From contig DMPG01000404.1 of assembly GCA_003456055.1 (NCBI GenBank), forward strand, positions 496 to 6,939: a DNA stretch of 6,444 nucleotides. The letters are read 5' to 3'. Within the stretch, counting starts at the first letter, position 1; each line of letters begins with the position of its first letter. The position numbers and the translations under genes were made by a program. Shown one piece after another: positions 1-6,444 of this stretch. Under the pieces are notes generated by a model, which was not told the DNA's origin, did no database searches, and saw only the letters and a program-made list of their open reading frames with translations. Origin of the DNA: Bacteroidota bacterium (GTDB taxonomy: Bacteria; Bacteroidota; Ignavibacteria; UBA10030; UBA8401).

Positions 1-1
1 C

Positions 2-517
2 TCCGGTATCATCGGTAAACTGACAGCTGCTGAAATGACCGATAGTTTCCGCGACGGTGCTAAGGATATGGTCGGCGTTGCATTGATCATAGCATGCGCC
101 CGTGCTATTCTCGTTGTCGCTACAGACGGAAAAGTACTTGATGTTCTATTATATGGATGTTCAGGAATCATTTCATCTGTTCATCCGATCTTTGCAGCTC
201 AGATGATGTTCATTGTACAAGGAATCATCAATTTCTTTGTTCATTCCGGTTCGGGTCAAGCAGCGCTGACTATGCCGATCATGTCTCCACTCGCAGATGT
301 GATTGGGATTTCCAGACAAACAGCAGTTCTTGCATTTCAATTCGGCGAAGGATGGATCAATCCAATCCTGCCAACATCAGGATTAACAATGGGTGTTTTA
401 GGATTAGCACAAATTCCTTGGAACAAATGGTTCCGATGGATGATACCAATACAGATTTTCTTTTTTATTCTCGCCTTGCTGTTGCTCATTCCGCCTGTGA
501 TATTTAATTGGCAATAA
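2..517 (+). CDS. YfcC/DcuC-family inner-membrane transporter, C-terminal part (5' end outside window)
   Basis: The reading frame is open from the left edge (first full codon at base 2) to a TAA at 515-517, giving 171 residues. The family is usually about 450-500 residues, so roughly the last third is present. Residues recalling YfcC are a GAKDMVGVALIIACAR segment, a conserved SGSGQAALTMPIMSPLAD block, then GEGWINPILPTSG and an IPWNKWFRW motif before a final hydrophobic helix (IQIFFFILALLLLIPPVIF). At least four hydrophobic segments are visible, so it is an integral inner-membrane protein. The DcuC/YfcC family (C4-dicarboxylate carrier superfamily) is annotated variously as carrying dicarboxylates, basic amino acids or peptides, and the substrate cannot be told from this fragment. 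The ATG at base 35 is internal to the family homology and is not the true start. No hairpin terminator follows; there is only a run of eight T at 518-525. Family assignment is confident, substrate unknown. Confidence 0.9.
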   Translation, partial: SGIIGKLTAAEMTDSFRDGAKDMVGVALIIACARAILVVATDGKVLDVLLYGCSGIISSVHPIFAAQMMFIVQGIINFFVHSGSGQAALTMPIMSPLADVIGISRQTAVLAFQFGEGWINPILPTSGLTMGVLGLAQIPWNKWFRWMIPIQIFFFILALLLLIPPVIFNWQ

Positions 518-530
518 TTTTTTTTAACTA

Positions 531-561
531 ATTCATCATTCATTTATTCAGGAGGTATTCA
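531..561 (+). repeat. Cluster of four ATTCA motifs in the leader of the T9SS cargo gene
   Basis: ATTCA occurs at 531, 538, 546 and 557 (ATTCAT at the first two), with uneven spacing of 7, 8 and 11 bases, in the 44-base AT-rich gap between the transporter and the secreted-protein gene. The last two copies flank the ribosome binding site. The spacing is irregular, so this may be no more than low-complexity AT-rich sequence. It is listed only because it fills the leader. Confidence 0.25.
550..556 (+). promoter_or_regulatory. Strong ribosome binding site for the 562-1701 gene
   Basis: AGGAGGT lies five bases upstream of the ATG at 562, a near-perfect complement to the 16S rRNA 3' end at good spacing. 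It fixes the start codon. The other starts in the window have only weak or no such sequence: AGAAG at 2604-2608 before the receptor, and nothing well placed before 1751 or 5081. This gene may therefore be translated more efficiently than its neighbours. Confidence 0.85.
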
Positions 562-1701
562 ATGAAACAGTTGGTTCCATTAGCATTATTTTTGCTTTTA
601 TTTGCAGACATATCGTCTGCCCAAGTCAGCGCAGGAACAGGATTGCTTGGATTCAATCTTAGTAATTATGGACGTGTTCGTGTCAGTGCCGGTCCATTTG
701 TTACTGCGAACCGTGAAGTTGATCGAATGTCGTTTGTTGTCGCTCAATCCGATAACGCCGTATACGATTATACGAATGATGCCGGTACTACAGATTATCT
801 TGCTCAGCTTATTTCTATCGCCGGAGTCGACAGTGCTGCAGAAGTTTTAACGGACAATAGTTTTTCGGCACTGCCGCCAAAAGTAAAAGTCCGAACAACA
901 GTGATGGCGTGGCCAAATCAAAAATATATTATCGTACGATATAGAGTGATTGCCGATACTGCCGCACTCGGATCATTATATATGGGTGCCGTTATCATTC
1001 CAAAAGTAGGATTAGTGTATGGCGGTGAGACAATAAAATACAGCGGTGCAAAAAAAGTTACTTCATTCTTCCGTGAAGGAGAAGCAAGTTATTGGGGCGT
1101 TAAAGTATTAAGTCCGAATGCTCTCGGAGTTACAATGCTTGATTGGGATACATATTCTCTTGATCCTGCAGCCGATGCTGCCACAGATTCTATGCGAAAT
1201 GCGATGGTGAAAAATACCGGCTATAAAGATTCTCTTCTCGTATCTGGGTCAAATGGAAGTATCTATAGCGTAAATGTCGGAAAGAGTTCATTCAATAATG
1301 TTGGTGATTCTGTGACATTCTTTTATGCAGTAGGATATGGAACAACGGAATCTGAAATGTTTACCGCAATTGACTCGGCAACGGCAAAATATCCAAAAAT
1401 TGCAACGTCAGTTCGAACAAATGAAATTGTGACACCGAAAGGATTTGTATTAGAACAGAATTTCCCAAATCCTTTCAATCCCTCCACACAGATCAAATTT
1501 TCTGTTGGTCATTCATCTTTTGTGACCGTTAAGGTTTTTGATGCACTTGGACGGGAAATTCGAACTCTTGTGAATCAACAACTTGAGACCGGTTCATATT
1601 CTGCAACACTTTCAGCTGAAAATCTTTCTTCCGGTATGTACTATTACACACTGCAATCCGGAAATTTCAAAGAAACCAAAAAAATGATATTAATGAAATA
1701 A
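562..1701 (+). CDS. Secreted protein with C-terminal T9SS type A sorting domain; N-terminal domain of unknown function
   Basis: The 379-residue product begins with a Sec signal peptide (MKQ, then a Leu/Phe-rich core, likely cut after SSA at residue 20, leaving an N-terminal Gln). Residues about 21-285 are polar and rich in predicted beta strand, with no enzyme motif I recognise. From about residue 291 a typical T9SS sorting/adhesion domain follows: GFVLEQNFPNPFNPST (PNPFNPST at 302-309), then VKVFDALGREIRTLV, LSSGMYYYTL and a basic C-terminal KKMILMK. In characterised Bacteroidota such domains direct export by the PorU/PorV-type machinery and anchoring to the cell surface or release. The start is fixed by the ribosome binding site at 550-556. 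A terminator-like hairpin follows ten bases after the stop, so the gene is probably transcribed alone or with the upstream transporter. Residues 121-129 and 246-261 resemble parts of the secreted protein at 5081. Role unknown: adhesin, binding protein and structural surface protein are all possible. Confidence 0.9.
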   Translation: MKQLVPLALFLLLFADISSAQVSAGTGLLGFNLSNYGRVRVSAGPFVTANREVDRMSFVVAQSDNAVYDYTNDAGTTDYLAQLISIAGVDSAAEVLTDNSFSALPPKVKVRTTVMAWPNQKYIIVRYRVIADTAALGSLYMGAVIIPKVGLVYGGETIKYSGAKKVTSFFREGEASYWGVKVLSPNALGVTMLDWDTYSLDPAADAATDSMRNAMVKNTGYKDSLLVSGSNGSIYSVNVGKSSFNNVGDSVTFFYAVGYGTTESEMFTAIDSATAKYPKIATSVRTNEIVTPKGFVLEQNFPNPFNPSTQIKFSVGHSSFVTVKVFDALGREIRTLVNQQLETGSYSATLSAENLSSGMYYYTLQSGNFKETKKMILMK

Positions 1702-1710
1702 TTGTTGTTC

Positions 1711-1744
1711 AAGCTCGGACTTCTGTGAAGAGGTCCGGGTTTCT
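1711..1744 (+). terminator. Hairpin with GTGA loop and short T tract: probable intrinsic terminator, possibly an operator
   Basis: GCTCGGACTTCT (1713-1724) pairs with AGAGGTCCGGGT (1729-1740) around a GTGA tetraloop (1725-1728). There are twelve pairs, three of them G-T wobbles, and two more A-T pairs are possible outside (1711-1712 with 1741-1742). The right arm runs into TTTCTATT. GUGA is a GNRA-type loop, which favours a stable RNA hairpin. The position ten bases after a stop codon fits a terminator for the secreted-protein gene. The T tract is short and interrupted, and the hairpin ends just before the regulator's ATG at 1751. It could therefore also be an attenuator, or a palindromic binding site for the regulator itself. 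Confidence 0.65.
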
Positions 1745-1750
1745 ATTACT

Positions 1751-2605
1751 ATGACCCAATACGACGATATAAAAGAGAAGATCAGAAAGAGTTACAGCAC
1801 TCTCCCAAAAAATCACAAAAAGATCGCTGATTTTTTTGTGGAGAATTTTGATCGTGTTCCATTCCTGAATGTTCAGGAAATGGCAAAATCTACTTCGTCT
1901 AGTGTCGCTTCAATTGTGCGGTTTGCGCAGCGTACGGGATTTGAAGGATTCAAAGAACTGCAGGATGAAATTGGAAAGACACTTCAAAATCGATTGAAAC
2001 AGCCCGACGTGTTCACTATTTCCTCTACCGAAGCTCTGCGTAACGATGTCCTTACGTTGATCGCCCGTCAAGATGTTAAGAATATTAACGATACGCTTTC
2101 GTTGATCAAACGTGACGTGTTTGACAAATCAATAGAAACCATTCTTAAAGCAAAACATGTGTACACTGCCGGATTAGGCATCTCATTTTTGCTCGCAGAA
2201 GTTCTGAGTTATCAATTGAATCAAGTCGGCGTTTCATCGACGTCGTTGCGTCAGGGATCAACGAATTTTGCCGAACAGGTCCTCTACTTTCATCCTCACG
2301 ATGCGTTGATTGTGCTTTCGTTTCAGCCATATTCTCAAGAAACAATTGATGCAGCGAGGATCGCATTTGAAAAAGGAATCAAGGTCATTGCAATTACGAA
2401 CAAGGAAAATGCTCCGGCAACATTCTTTGCAGACTCAAGTCTCCTTGTGAAAAGCGAGAATATGTTATATACAAATTCTTTCGCTGCAATTTCAGTATTG
2501 ATCAATGCCCTCTCCACACAATGCGCATTAAAAGATAAATCTCGAGCAGAAAAGATGCTCACTGAATTGGATGTTATCATGAAACAAACCACCATACAAC
2601 ATTAG
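1751..2605 (+). CDS. MurR/RpiR-family transcriptional regulator (HTH + SIS domain)
   Basis: The 284-residue product has the family's usual length and two-domain order. Residues about 1-78 form the RpiR-type helix-turn-helix domain: an IKEKIRKSYSTLPKNHKKIADFF-like start, then MAKSTSSSVASIVRFAQRTGF at 44-64 as the DNA-recognition part, then GFKELQDEI. Residues about 110-260 form a SIS (phosphosugar isomerase-type) domain, with YTAGLGISFLLAE at 138-150, the Ser-rich ligand-loop equivalent LSFQPYSQET at 189-198, and GIKVIAITNKENAPATFFAD after it. In this family the SIS domain binds a phosphosugar effector and the protein usually represses, sometimes activates, genes for sugar or amino-sugar catabolism. 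The effector cannot be read from the sequence. The ATG at 1751 is the only conventional start in the open frame upstream of the HTH domain, although AGAGG at 1729-1733 is too far (17 bases) to serve it well. The gene lies 8 bases upstream of the TonB receptor gene, so it probably controls its own operon. Confidence 0.93.
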   Translation: MTQYDDIKEKIRKSYSTLPKNHKKIADFFVENFDRVPFLNVQEMAKSTSSSVASIVRFAQRTGFEGFKELQDEIGKTLQNRLKQPDVFTISSTEALRNDVLTLIARQDVKNINDTLSLIKRDVFDKSIETILKAKHVYTAGLGISFLLAEVLSYQLNQVGVSSTSLRQGSTNFAEQVLYFHPHDALIVLSFQPYSQETIDAARIAFEKGIKVIAITNKENAPATFFADSSLLVKSENMLYTNSFAAISVLINALSTQCALKDKSRAEKMLTELDVIMKQTTIQH

Positions 2606-2613
2606 AAGCCACC

Positions 2614-5073
2614 ATGAAAAACATTACCATTGTTCTCTTTATTGTTTCATCATTTCTATTGGGCGGAACCACGGGAAAGATATCAGGAACCGCCCTTGAT
2701 GGTTCAACCAAAGAACCATTGCTCGGTGCAACAATTCAGATCGTCGGAACGTCACTCGGTGCTGCCTCCGGAGTTGACGGTTCATTCATCATTCTTAATG
2801 TTTCTCCGGGAACATATTCTGTCCGGGTAAGCTCGCTTGGATATGAAGCAAAATTGATCGAGCAGGTAAAAATCGTTGCTGACCAAACAACAACGTTAGC
2901 CGTTTCACTGAAACCAACCAACGTTGAGTTGAGTGAAGTGATCGTTTCCGCTCAGACTCCTGCTATACAAAAGGATCTCACAAGTTCTATTTCGGTGATA
3001 TCGTTTGGAGATATTGAAGCATTACCGATCGCTTCGTTTACGGAATTGATCGGCTTGCAGGCGGGCGTTGTTGGAAGCGGGTCGAATCTGCATGTCCGCG
3101 GAGGACGATCAAACGAAGTTGCATATTTAGTAGACGGAGCCTATGTTGAAGACCCATTGCTTGGCGGACTTGCAACTCAGATCAATAACGACGCGATCCA
3201 GGAGATGAGCCTCCTCAGCGGAACGTTTAATGCTGAATACGGAAATGCAATGAGCGGTGTAGTGAACATTGTCACTCGTCAAGGCGGAGAAAAGTTCTCC
3301 GGCAAAGTGGAAGGCCGGACATCAGAGTTTGGAGTCGCCGATTTCAATAAATTTCATGAACTTCGTTACTCTGCAACACTCAGCGGACCGGTGATTGAAA
3401 ACTTAAGCTTTTTCTTTACTGCAGAAAATGATCGCCGCGGCAGTTATCTTCCCTTTGGGTACAACAAATCTCAAACGTTGTTCTCAAAATTTAATTATAC
3501 AGGAATTTCCTCTGTAAAAGTAACATTTTCAAACAGAGGCAGCCGGGGTGCACGGCAGAACTATTCTCATGCATTTCTTTACATACCGGAATTATATACT
3601 CGTTCCCGCTCCGACAGTTATCAAAGTCTGTTCAGTTTAACCCATACGATCGATCAAAATCTTTTTTACGATCTGAAGGTTTCCTACTTCAATCAAGGTA
3701 CTTTTTCAGGTTATGATACCGATACCTCAAAGTATATCTCCGAAAATGAACAACGGACTGTTGAAACAGTCGAAAACGGCGTAACCCATAAGGATTTTTA
3801 TTCATACGCCACTCCAACCTCATTGTCCGACAGCCGAACTTCGAGCATTGATGTTAAAGGCGATGCAGTTTGGCAGTTAGGGAAAAACAACGAAATAAAA
3901 TTTGGCGCACAATACAAAACACACCGGCTGCGCTTGCTGAGTATCTTTGGAATAAAACGACCAATTGCACTTCAGTATATTGATAATTATTTCACGGATA
4001 GTCCTTTCGAAGCATCCGGTTACGTTCAGGATAAGATAGAGTTCCCATCATTAGTCATTAATCTCGGCATGCGGTTTGACTATTTGAATGCCAATGTAAA
4101 TTTTAGACAGGATCCGCTCAACCCGAATTCTGTCATACAGGTAAAATCACGTCAGCAATTCAGTCCAAGGGTTGGTATCGCTCATCCGATCTCGGATAAA
4201 ACAAAACTTCATTTTGCCTATGGACATTTTTTTCAGAACCCCGATTACCGCTTTATGTTTGAGAACAAAGATTTCAAACTTACTGTCCGTGAACCGATCT
4301 TCGGTCAACCGTCATTGGACGCTCAGCGAACAGTTGCGTATGAAGTTGGAGTCACGCACCAATTTTCAGATCAAATTATTTTGAATACGACTGCATATTA
4401 TAAAGACATTTCCGGTTTGATCGGCACTCATTATTATCCTGCCTACGAAGTTCCGGGCAGATATAGCGCTTTCACTTTGTTTATCAATGAGGATTATGCG
4501 AATGTCAAAGGATTTGAGATCAGTCTTGATCTGCGGCCCGAACGAAATCTTTCCGGAGAAATGACCTACACCTATTCAGTTGCAAAAGGAAATTCATCAA
4601 CGGAAGAAGAAAATTATGGCGTTCCGGTGAAATCTACTCAATTGACATATTTAGATTTTGATAAAACACATGTCTTCAATGCTTCAATGACATACTCAAT
4701 ACCCAAGGACGATCCTTCGGAGATCCTTGCAAATATGGATTTTACATTCCTTGTGAAAGCAAGTTCAGGATATCCCTATACACCCGGGGGTCGAGATGTT
4801 GGTTACGTTGTTAGTAATTCCCTTCGACTTCCATCAACCTATACAATTGATGCAGAAATCGGAAAAGATATCGAATTGAATAATTTTGCCACTCTGCGGA
4901 TATTCACTGAGATATTGAATCTGACAAATCATAAGAATATTCTTGACGTTTACAGCGATACCGGGGATCCGGAAGTAACACTATCCGGAAATCTTTCAAG
5001 AGCATATCAGCAAAATCCATCTAATTTTGGTTCTCCAAGAAATATAAGAATTGGAGCAGCAATTAAATTCTAA
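2614..5073 (+). CDS. TonB-dependent outer-membrane receptor with N-terminal carboxypeptidase-regulatory-like domain
   Basis: The 819-residue product starts with a signal peptide (residues 1 to about 17-21, MKN then a hydrophobic core). A carboxypeptidase-regulatory-like beta-sandwich follows at about 22-105 (GKISGTALDGSTKEPLLGAT, SGVDGSFIILNV, SPGTYSVRV, LGYEA). The plug domain spans about 106-225, with VRGGRSNEVAYLVDG at 161-175 and FNAEYGNAMSGVVNIVTRQGG near its end. The rest is the beta-barrel with alternating aromatic strands. It finishes in GAAIKF, whose terminal Phe matches the outer-membrane assembly signal. No clear TonB box was picked out. At 819 residues it is shorter than SusC-type receptors (about 1000), and the next gene is not a SusD, so it is probably a stand-alone receptor. 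The ATG at 2614 follows the regulator's stop by 8 bases, with a weak AGAAG at 2604-2608. It ends in tandem TAA stops, and a further gene begins 7 bases later. The ligand is unknown; a saccharide or sugar conjugate is inferred only from the linked RpiR regulator. Confidence 0.95.
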   Translation: MKNITIVLFIVSSFLLGGTTGKISGTALDGSTKEPLLGATIQIVGTSLGAASGVDGSFIILNVSPGTYSVRVSSLGYEAKLIEQVKIVADQTTTLAVSLKPTNVELSEVIVSAQTPAIQKDLTSSISVISFGDIEALPIASFTELIGLQAGVVGSGSNLHVRGGRSNEVAYLVDGAYVEDPLLGGLATQINNDAIQEMSLLSGTFNAEYGNAMSGVVNIVTRQGGEKFSGKVEGRTSEFGVADFNKFHELRYSATLSGPVIENLSFFFTAENDRRGSYLPFGYNKSQTLFSKFNYTGISSVKVTFSNRGSRGARQNYSHAFLYIPELYTRSRSDSYQSLFSLTHTIDQNLFYDLKVSYFNQGTFSGYDTDTSKYISENEQRTVETVENGVTHKDFYSYATPTSLSDSRTSSIDVKGDAVWQLGKNNEIKFGAQYKTHRLRLLSIFGIKRPIALQYIDNYFTDSPFEASGYVQDKIEFPSLVINLGMRFDYLNANVNFRQDPLNPNSVIQVKSRQQFSPRVGIAHPISDKTKLHFAYGHFFQNPDYRFMFENKDFKLTVREPIFGQPSLDAQRTVAYEVGVTHQFSDQIILNTTAYYKDISGLIGTHYYPAYEVPGRYSAFTLFINEDYANVKGFEISLDLRPERNLSGEMTYTYSVAKGNSSTEEENYGVPVKSTQLTYLDFDKTHVFNASMTYSIPKDDPSEILANMDFTFLVKASSGYPYTPGGRDVGYVVSNSLRLPSTYTIDAEIGKDIELNNFATLRIFTEILNLTNHKNILDVYSDTGDPEVTLSGNLSRAYQQNPSNFGSPRNIRIGAAIKF
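2661..2695 (+). other. GC-rich inverted repeat in the 5' part of the receptor gene
   Basis: GGGCGG (2661-2666) is the perfect reverse complement of CCGCCC (2690-2695). Inside it, CC (2669-2670) pairs with GG (2686-2687) across an AA/AA internal mismatch, leaving a 15-base loop. It lies 47 bases into the receptor gene, over the signal-peptide region. It could form an mRNA hairpin, but it may also be a chance result of codon choice for Gly and Ala. Confidence 0.35.
2699..2719 (+). other. Second inverted repeat in the 5' part of the receptor gene
   Basis: ATGGTTC (2699-2705) and GAACCAT (2713-2719) are perfect reverse complements around a 7-base loop, only three bases after the preceding inverted repeat. 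The two together could fold as adjacent hairpins in the early coding region. There is no T tract, so this is not a terminator. Function unproven. Confidence 0.3.
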
Positions 5074-5080
5074 TAAGCCT

Positions 5081-6444
5081 ATGAAAAAAATTATTCTTCT
5101 TCCCCTTATTTGTTTTGCCATTAGTATTGCTCAAGTTAAACCAAAAGCTATTGAGTCGATCGAGCGTTCACTTGGACTCGAAAAACCTTCCGGAATTGTC
5201 GACCGTGCCGCCGGTACACACAATGGGAGCAATATCGGTCTATTCTTTGAGAACCGTGGAAAATTATATCCGCGCCGACTTGCTCAAGGTCCGTCAGGCG
5301 AATTCCCGATCAACAGCGGTCAACATTATATCTACCGCATTAATCCAATGGTCGGTTTCCCCGGGAATGTTATTCAAGGAAGATTTACTACCAATGAAGA
5401 ATGGGAAGCAGTCGGAGGATATCAGGCAGTTGGATCAGCAAAAGTAGCATTCAGTGACAATCCGGCAACGTGGCCTGCCTCAGGTTGGCCGGTAAAAGAT
5501 TCTGCCGGAAATGCTATAATAAAATCAGATCAGGATAGTTATTGTGTCTATGATGATGCAAACAATCAGCGTGGAGCGCTTGGTGTTCGTGTTATTCAAA
5601 CCGGATATACGTATGGATTAAAATCTGCACAAAATATAATCTTTTTTAAATTTCAAGTCGTAACGACAGGTGCAGTTCCACTACAGAAGATGTATTTCAA
5701 TATGTATACCGATATCGATGTTGGCGATGTTAGCGGTGGTGATCCGGAATGGGGTGATGATAAGATCAATATCGATCGATCTAAAAATCTTGTTTATTTT
5801 TACGACGATGGAATATCAACGGAATGGCCCAGCGGAAAAACAGGAGTGATCGGACTTAGCATGCTTCAAACTCCAAAAGTGAACAATGTTGAGTTAGGTA
5901 CAACGGATATTCATTATAGTTTATATGATGATGATGTTGATCAGGATACTGTATTATACGGAATCATGTCCAGCGCCGCTTCATTGTATAATTCCTCAGA
6001 TAAAAACAGGTATTTCCATATCGGTAATAGTACTAATCTCCATTATGATGATCCTGCAACGATTCCGGCAATTGGAATGGATATTCTGGCAAACATCGCA
6101 TCAGGACCATACACTCTTAATCCCGGTGATACGTTAACCTTTATTACTGCAATTCTTGCCGGAACAGATACCACTGATCTTTATAGAACTTACGGCGAAG
6201 CAAAAAAGATATTCCTTAATAACTTTGAAGCTGCAAAACCACCCGCCTCTCCAAAGATCACATCTGTTCCCGGAAACAAACGTGTAACGCTTTTTTGGGA
6301 TGACAAAGCTGAATCATCCCGTGATTCTTATTCCGGACAATTTGATTTTGAGGGATATCGATTATATCGTAGCGTAAACAAAGGAATAGCATGGACGTTA
6401 CTTTCAGATTATGATATTATCAATGAAATCGGATTAGACAAAGG
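5081..6444 (+). CDS. Large secreted protein with acidic beta-rich region and fibronectin-III-like domain, N-terminal 454 residues (3' end outside window)
   Basis: An uninterrupted frame runs from the ATG at 5081 to the right edge with no stop, giving 454 complete codons. The product starts with a signal peptide (MKKIILLPLICFAISIA, likely cut after Ala17, leaving an N-terminal Gln). Residues 18 to about 380 are beta-rich and uncharacterised, with GSNIGLFFENRGKLYP near the start, an SYCVYDDANN segment, NIIFFKFQVV at 185-194, and two Asp-rich stretches (DIDVGDVSGGD at 211-221 and DDDVDQD at 283-289) that could bind calcium. From about residue 387 a fibronectin-III-like domain begins: PPASPKITSVPGNKRVTLFW, then GYRLYRS at 425-431. 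The overall plan matches large hypothetical secreted proteins of Ignavibacteria-like bacteria, which often end in a T9SS sorting domain; here the C-terminus is not seen. The ATG is 7 bases after the receptor's stop with no good ribosome binding site, suggesting translation coupled to the receptor. It probably works with the receptor outside the cell, but its function is not known. Confidence 0.88.
   Translation, partial: MKKIILLPLICFAISIAQVKPKAIESIERSLGLEKPSGIVDRAAGTHNGSNIGLFFENRGKLYPRRLAQGPSGEFPINSGQHYIYRINPMVGFPGNVIQGRFTTNEEWEAVGGYQAVGSAKVAFSDNPATWPASGWPVKDSAGNAIIKSDQDSYCVYDDANNQRGALGVRVIQTGYTYGLKSAQNIIFFKFQVVTTGAVPLQKMYFNMYTDIDVGDVSGGDPEWGDDKINIDRSKNLVYFYDDGISTEWPSGKTGVIGLSMLQTPKVNNVELGTTDIHYSLYDDDVDQDTVLYGIMSSAASLYNSSDKNRYFHIGNSTNLHYDDPATIPAIGMDILANIASGPYTLNPGDTLTFITAILAGTDTTDLYRTYGEAKKIFLNNFEAAKPPASPKITSVPGNKRVTLFWDDKAESSRDSYSGQFDFEGYRLYRSVNKGIAWTLLSDYDIINEIGLDK

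Noticed and set aside
157..507. A 116-codon + strand frame, rich in Ser and Cys, inside the transporter gene.
   Set aside because: It overlaps the transporter frame, whose translation matches YfcC family motifs over its whole length.
508..513. TTGGCA as a possible -35 promoter box for the 562-1701 gene.
   Set aside because: It overlaps the end of the transporter gene and no convincing -10 box lies at 16-18 bases. Promoter consensus in this group also differs from the E. coli type.
518..525. T8 run after the transporter stop as an intrinsic terminator.
   Set aside because: No stable hairpin precedes it; the sequence before the run (TTTAATTGGCAATAA) does not form a stem with a workable loop.
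2145..2595. Open frames of 73 and 86 codons on the - strand inside the regulator gene.
   Set aside because: They lie wholly within a well-supported + strand gene, and their translations show no domain or other sign of a real protein.
2608..2617. GCCACCATGA around the receptor start looks exactly like a eukaryotic Kozak context.
   Set aside because: The surrounding genes are plainly bacterial (TonB receptor, RpiR regulator, T9SS cargo) and tightly packed, so the match is coincidence and does not point to a vector or a eukaryotic gene.
5115..5447. A 110-codon + strand frame starting at 5115.
   Set aside because: It is an out-of-frame shadow of the secreted-protein gene starting at 5081, which has a signal peptide and family-like sequence throughout.

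Overview
The window reads as a piece of a moderately AT-rich genome from the Bacteroidota/Chlorobiota/Ignavibacteriota group. The main clue is the C-terminal domain of the protein at 562-1701. It carries the PNPFNPST motif and ends in a KKMILMK-type tail, as in type IX secretion system (T9SS) sorting domains, and this version is especially common in Ignavibacteria-like lineages. A TonB-dependent receptor with an N-terminal carboxypeptidase-regulatory-like domain and mostly weak or absent Shine-Dalgarno sequences fit the same group. The lineage is inferred from these features only.

Layout: all genes are on the + strand and tightly packed. (1) 2-517 is the C-terminal part of a YfcC/DcuC-family inner-membrane transporter, cut by the left edge. 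(2) After a 44-base AT-rich gap with a very good ribosome binding site, 562-1701 encodes a 379-residue secreted protein with a T9SS sorting domain. (3) A hairpin at 1711-1744 with the look of an intrinsic terminator separates it from the next block. (4) 1751-2605 encodes an RpiR/MurR-type regulator (HTH plus SIS sugar-phosphate-binding domain). (5) 2614-5073 encodes an 819-residue TonB-dependent outer-membrane receptor. (6) 5081-6444 is the first 454 residues of a large secreted protein with an acidic beta-rich region and the start of a fibronectin-III-like domain. It has no stop in the window and runs off the right edge.

How the genes may work together: the gaps regulator-receptor (8 bases) and receptor-secreted protein (7 bases) indicate one operon. 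RpiR/MurR regulators normally sense phosphosugars, so the simplest reading is an inducible locus for taking up a carbohydrate or amino-sugar-containing ligand. The receptor would import it across the outer membrane and the secreted proteins would act outside the cell or at its surface. There is no SusD partner next to the receptor. The two secreted proteins share short stretches of similarity, so they may contain a common, uncharacterised beta-sandwich domain. No RNA genes, CRISPR arrays, insertion sequences or phage genes were seen, and no stretch over 300 bases lacks a gene. I see no clear sign of a defence or other exotic system.
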